NCBI GenBank assembly: GCA_963848675.1
Contig: CAWKEY010000044.1
Location: 186,001-250,000, forward strand
Reading direction: 5' to 3'
DNA from: CAWKEY01 sp963848675
GTDB lineage: Bacteria; Pseudomonadota; Gammaproteobacteria; Methylococcales; Methylomonadaceae
DNA length: 64,000 nt
Shown here: in pieces, positions 60,480 to 64,000 of the stretch
Layout of the letters: each line of letters opens with the position of its first letter
Position numbering within the stretch: the first letter of the stretch is position 1
Made by a program: the position numbers and the translations under genes
Notes under the pieces: model-generated
Seen by the model: the letters and a program-made list of their open reading frames with translations, nothing else
The model's database searches: none
What the model was told of the DNA's origin: nothing

Positions 60480-61622
60480 ATGTTCAGACTCAGCCAGTAC
60501 ATGCGCGAACTGATCGACCCGACGCCCCTAAAACCCGCGCGCAAGCCGTCGGCGCCGGTGGTAATCTGGAATTTGATCCGGCGCTGTAATCTTACCTGCA
60601 AGCATTGCTACACCACGTCTGCCGACATTGATTTCCCGGGCGAATTAAGCACACCGGAAATCTATACTGTGATGGATGATTTAAAGGCGTTCAAGGTGCC
60701 GGTGCTGATTTTGTCCGGCGGCGAGCCATTGCTGCATCCGGATATTTTCAACATTTCCCGGCGTGCCAAGGACATGGGCTTTTATGTCGCGCTATCCAGC
60801 AACGGCACCAAGATTTCCAAAGACAATATCGACGAAATCGCCGAGATTAATTATCAGTATATCGGCGTCAGCCTGGATGGCATTAAGGATACCCATGATC
60901 AATTCCGGCGTGTCAAAGGCTCTTTTGATGAAGCGCTGCGCGGCGTGCATTTGTGCCTGGATAAAGGTATTAAGGTCGGCATCCGTTTTACTTTAACGCA
61001 GGATAACGCTAGAGATTTTCCGGCCTTGCTGCAGTTGATGGATGATAACGATATCGACAAATTCTATTTATCGCATTTGAACTATGGCGGGCGTGGCAAT
61101 AAAAATCGCAAGGATGATGCGCATTTTGCCATGACCCGCGCAGCGATGGATTTGCTCTTTGAAACCAGCTATGAATGGCTGAAAGCGGGCAAGGACAGGG
61201 AGTTTGTCACCGGCAATAATGATGCCGATGCGGTTTATTTTCTGCACTGGGTCAACCAACATTTTCCGGATAAAACCGATTATATCAAGGCCAAACTGGA
61301 ACAATGGGGCGGCAATGCTTCCGGTGTGAATGTCGCCAATATTGATAATCTCGGCAACGTGCATCCCGACACGTTCTGGTGGCATTACGATCTGGGCAAC
61401 GTCAAAGATCGGCCGTTTTCGGAAATATGGATGGATGTGTCGGATCCGCTGATGGCCGGTCTGAAGCAAAATCCCAGACCGCTGCAAGGGCGCTGTGGTT
61501 TGTGCCATTATCAATCAATTTGTAATGGCAATACCCGGGTCAGAGCAGCGCAAACGACAGGCAACTACTGGGCTGAAGACCCTGGTTGTTATTTGACTGA
61601 TACCGAGATTGCGGCGCAGTAA
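60480..61622 (+). CDS. nirJ: Heme d1 biosynthesis radical SAM protein NirJ
   Basis: From ATG 60480 the 380-residue protein has the family N-terminus (M)FRLSQYMRELIDPTP, the radical SAM motif CNLTCKHC (C36, C40, C43), ILSGGEPLLHPD, and a C-terminal cluster region CGLCHYQSICNGN. NirJ removes propionate side chains during synthesis of heme d1, the cofactor of cytochrome cd1 nitrite reductase. No other nir genes are in the window. The IS pair ends 54 nt upstream, so its native promoter and 5' neighbours may have been lost. No clear ribosome binding site is visible. Confidence 0.92.
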   Translation: MFRLSQYMRELIDPTPLKPARKPSAPVVIWNLIRRCNLTCKHCYTTSADIDFPGELSTPEIYTVMDDLKAFKVPVLILSGGEPLLHPDIFNISRRAKDMGFYVALSSNGTKISKDNIDEIAEINYQYIGVSLDGIKDTHDQFRRVKGSFDEALRGVHLCLDKGIKVGIRFTLTQDNARDFPALLQLMDDNDIDKFYLSHLNYGGRGNKNRKDDAHFAMTRAAMDLLFETSYEWLKAGKDREFVTGNNDADAVYFLHWVNQHFPDKTDYIKAKLEQWGGNASGVNVANIDNLGNVHPDTFWWHYDLGNVKDRPFSEIWMDVSDPLMAGLKQNPRPLQGRCGLCHYQSICNGNTRVRAAQTTGNYWAEDPGCYLTDTEIAAQ

Positions 61623-61641
61623 TAGCGAACGACCCATGGCA

Positions 61642-64000
61642 TTACCTGGTCTTTAACGACAAGCCGGCAACAATCTCCTTATTTTGCCGTTCAGGGCCAA
61701 TCGCGACATCCAGAATATACACGCGATCATTCGAGACACCGCCTTGCTGCACGACGTATTTGGCTATGCTCTGCGCCCGATCTGCAGCCAAGTCTTTAAG
61801 ACGCTTTTCTTCGGGCTTGATAATGCCTTCCAGCTGCTTTTTTGCCACGGCATAAAAATCACCGGCTTTCGGGTCCTTTAATCGTGGCGTACCCAGCAGG
61901 GATTTTTCTGCCAGTGCGGGAAATTTTTCAATAAACAGTTCCGCCAGCAAGCGCTTGTAGTCTGCATCGGAAAGCTCGACATATTCCCGCCTTATTTTTT
62001 TGCCGCCCTGCTTGTTGATTTCAGCCGCGCGTATTTTTTTCAGCTGATCATATAAGGCATCGTCGGTCAACGCCGGCCAGTCCTGTTCTTCAAAAGCAGC
62101 ACCTTTAATTTCCAGCGTCAGCATCGGCCGTTCATTCAGCGCCTTGGACAACTGCCGCAGTTTAATTTTTTCCGGCTCAGCCAGATCGGCTCTACCGGCG
62201 GCAAAAGTGACGCTGCTCAAATCTTCTTTACTGCCGATTAATGAGGCGATGGCCCGGAACGGTGCGCTAACGACTTTGGTAAGGGCGTTCACCAAAGCAT
62301 CGGCAATAATGGCGCGCAGGCTGAACTTAGGATCTTCCAGACTGCCGGTAATCGGCACATCAATTTTTATTTTGCCGTCGCCATCTTTCAGCAGCGCCAC
62401 GGCGAGTTCTAGGGGCAATGATACCGCATTGGGGTTTTCAACTTTCTCACCCAGTTCAAACTGGTCGATCAAAATGTTATTTGCCGCCGTCAACTTACCG
62501 TTGGTCACGTTATAGATCAAGTCCAGCGACAGCTTGCCTTTTTCCACCTTATAGCCGGCAAATTGCACCATATACGGACTCACCAGCGGCATCGGCATGC
62601 CTTTAAAACTCATGATGACATGGTAATCGCCCCGGTACGGACTGACTTCGGCTTTTATATCAACGGGCGATAACTCATAGGCGTTACCTTTCAGCGATAG
62701 CTTAACTATCGATTGCGGCTCCGAGGAAATGCCGCTGGCGCCGCCATCAAGACTTTTTATATCTGCCTTAAAGGGCAAAATCAGGGACAAATCGGAAAAG
62801 TAGGACGAGCCGTCGATGACTTGCACGCTGCCTAATTTAAAATGCAGCTTTTTCCGCTCCGAGGACTCAGCAGTCTGTTTTTTAACTGTCGGCCTATGGT
62901 TTTTATCGACATCGGCATGCAGGATGTCAGAAAAATTGATCGTTTTATCTTTATTGATCACAACCCTCGCATAAGGCTGATGAATAACCAGCGCATCGGC
63001 GCTATAGCGGTTTGCCAGTACATCGGCATCGAGATTTTTTAAGCTTAACTTCTCCCATTTGATGAAGTCCTTGTTTTGCAGCTGATCGCGCGTTAAAAAA
63101 CTGGCAATGCCGGTGTTGCCTTTAAATTTGACGTCGAACTGACCGGATGCGGACGTGGCAACAGTGGCATTACCCTCGACAGCCAGCTGGCCGTCGATAA
63201 TATCGAGCCGGACAAATTTATCGGCATAAGGCTGGAATTTTTCCAGCTCTATATCCTTGACCGTTACCGCCAGCTTCGCCGACAAGGGCGCAAGAACCGT
63301 CTCGCCAACAAGCTTGATGGTGCCAGTCTTATTGACGCCTGCAGACAGCTCTACCGGCAATCGCGCTCCACTCTGATTTGTGAAATTTTTCAGTTTCAAA
63401 TCAATGGGCGCTAAGGTCATCAGCAGCGGTTTTTTCAGTGTGCGATCTTCAAATGCCAGTTCCGAATTAGCCAGAGTAACGCTGTTGATCTTGATATCCC
63501 AGGGCGTGTTTTGAGCGGCAGGCGCATGATCGGCGGATTTGTTATCGGACGGCTCCGCATCGGTGCTCTCGCCGGCAAACAAGCTCAGGTAATTAAAACT
63601 GCCGTCGGCATTGAGCCAGGCCTGAAGTTTGGAATCGTTGGCGGCCACAGAATCTATGGTAACGGCTCGTTCTTTAAGATTAAAGCCGATGCCGCGGCCG
63701 GAAACGGCGGGTATTTTAACCAGTATGGTGTCCTGGCCGGCTTCTGAGAGCTGAAAACCCTGAATATCCAGCGTGCCCTGGGTAGCCGCCACATTCAAGC
63801 GCTGATCAATATGACTGACGGTTAGTCCGGTTTCGAGAGTAATGGCCGGGATCTTAATCGACTGCTTGGCTAAAAACTGGCTATCACGAAGCGCCAGTTT
63901 GCCCTGCGGAATATCAATATTCAGCTTATTGTCTGCATAACTAAGCTTATAACCGGCGTCGAGCGTAACCGATGGAATCTTTAACGACAGCTTGCCAGGC
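61642..64000 (-). CDS. DUF748 family AsmA-like envelope protein (partial)
   Basis: The frame is open from the window edge to the stop at 61642. It shows DUF748 repeats (SLKIPSVTLDAG, SIKIPAITLETG, and ILVKIPAVSGRGIGF), a long beta-rich body, and a C-terminal region with SSVTFAAGRADLAEPEKIKL and YVVQQGGVSNDRVYILDVAI, like an OmpA-type end. DUF748 proteins are large AsmA-related envelope proteins, likely in lipid transport or outer-membrane biogenesis. The N-terminus lies beyond 64000. It converges with nirJ. Confidence 0.9.
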   Translation of the reverse strand, partial: PGKLSLKIPSVTLDAGYKLSYADNKLNIDIPQGKLALRDSQFLAKQSIKIPAITLETGLTVSHIDQRLNVAATQGTLDIQGFQLSEAGQDTILVKIPAVSGRGIGFNLKERAVTIDSVAANDSKLQAWLNADGSFNYLSLFAGESTDAEPSDNKSADHAPAAQNTPWDIKINSVTLANSELAFEDRTLKKPLLMTLAPIDLKLKNFTNQSGARLPVELSAGVNKTGTIKLVGETVLAPLSAKLAVTVKDIELEKFQPYADKFVRLDIIDGQLAVEGNATVATSASGQFDVKFKGNTGIASFLTRDQLQNKDFIKWEKLSLKNLDADVLANRYSADALVIHQPYARVVINKDKTINFSDILHADVDKNHRPTVKKQTAESSERKKLHFKLGSVQVIDGSSYFSDLSLILPFKADIKSLDGGASGISSEPQSIVKLSLKGNAYELSPVDIKAEVSPYRGDYHVIMSFKGMPMPLVSPYMVQFAGYKVEKGKLSLDLIYNVTNGKLTAANNILIDQFELGEKVENPNAVSLPLELAVALLKDGDGKIKIDVPITGSLEDPKFSLRAIIADALVNALTKVVSAPFRAIASLIGSKEDLSSVTFAAGRADLAEPEKIKLRQLSKALNERPMLTLEIKGAAFEEQDWPALTDDALYDQLKKIRAAEINKQGGKKIRREYVELSDADYKRLLAELFIEKFPALAEKSLLGTPRLKDPKAGDFYAVAKKQLEGIIKPEEKRLKDLAADRAQSIAKYVVQQGGVSNDRVYILDVAIGPERQNKEIVAGLSLKTR

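Noticed and set aside
1..64000. CRISPR array, rRNA operon, phage integrase or prophage structural genes
   Set aside because: I saw no regularly spaced repeats, no rRNA sequence and no integrase or capsid/tail genes beyond T6SS homologues.

Overview
The window looks like a gammaproteobacterial chromosome, plausibly a methanotroph of the Methylococcales. SlyX and the overall gene repertoire fit gammaproteobacteria. A MopE-like metal-binding motif, a heme d1 gene (nirJ) and a group 1 [NiFe] hydrogenase set fit that order. The taxonomic guess is inference; no marker gene such as rRNA is present. About 20 kb of type VI secretion (T6SS) genes open the window, and insertion sequences are common.

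Layout. (1) 1-20.4 kb: a co-oriented T6SS operon (tssA, tssB, tssC, hcp, tagJ, tssE, tssF, tssG, clpV, vgrG), then a VgrG-linked cargo module: DUF6484, DUF2169, a ketosynthase-like protein lacking the active Cys, a DUF4150 PAAR-like protein with a nuclease-like C-terminus, two AT-rich candidate immunity genes, a TIGR02270 HEAT protein, and a lysozyme/transglycosylase-like candidate effector with a small membrane partner. The membrane-complex genes (tssJKLM) are not in view. (2) 20.4-25.5 kb: a scar zone with an IS10-like element, ISKra4 and IS21 remnants, a VapBC-type toxin-antitoxin pair and a RAYT transposase. (3) 25.6-35.1 kb: a second T6SS/signalling patch with a frameshifted peptidoglycan-binding/caspase-like protein, a TssB-TssC fusion lacking the TssC C-terminus, a membrane FHA-transglycosylase fusion, a lipoprotein hydrolase, a membrane Ser/Thr kinase and a Sel1/coiled-coil/caspase lipoprotein.

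(4) 35.7-39.4 kb: two adjacent minus-strand genes that look like a matched surface pair: an autotransporter whose passenger is a cohesin-like domain, and a secreted protein with an N-terminal type I dockerin followed by five PKD-like repeats. This is the most unusual content I see. (5) 39.7-41 kb: a junction with an aldo/keto reductase fragment, a 58-nt 3' fragment of tRNA-Leu(UAA) with its terminator (a likely attachment site), slyX and an IS1595 remnant. (6) 41-53.9 kb: hydrogenase genes hypE (divergent), hupH, hupS, hupL, hupE, a CXXCH/PKD/MopE-motif protein, hupD, hypC, hypA, hypB, hypD, hypF. The small subunit has no C-terminal membrane anchor and no hupC is present. (7) 53.9-60.4 kb: IS accumulation (IS1634-family intact copy plus pseudogene, tRNA-Ser(UGA), truncated IS200 TnpA, IS903-like copy plus partial copy). 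(8) 60.5-64 kb: nirJ and, on the opposite strand, a DUF748 protein that runs off the window.

How it fits together. Region 1 supplies sheath, tube, baseplate, spike, recycling ATPase and cargo of a contractile injection machine. Region 3 has FHA and kinase proteins like those of the threonine-phosphorylation control of T6SS, plus a sheath-like fusion. Region 4 may display a captured PKD protein on the cell surface. Region 6 makes and matures an uptake-type hydrogenase. The tRNA-Leu fragment suggests that what lies left of 40.08 kb arrived as an integrated island.
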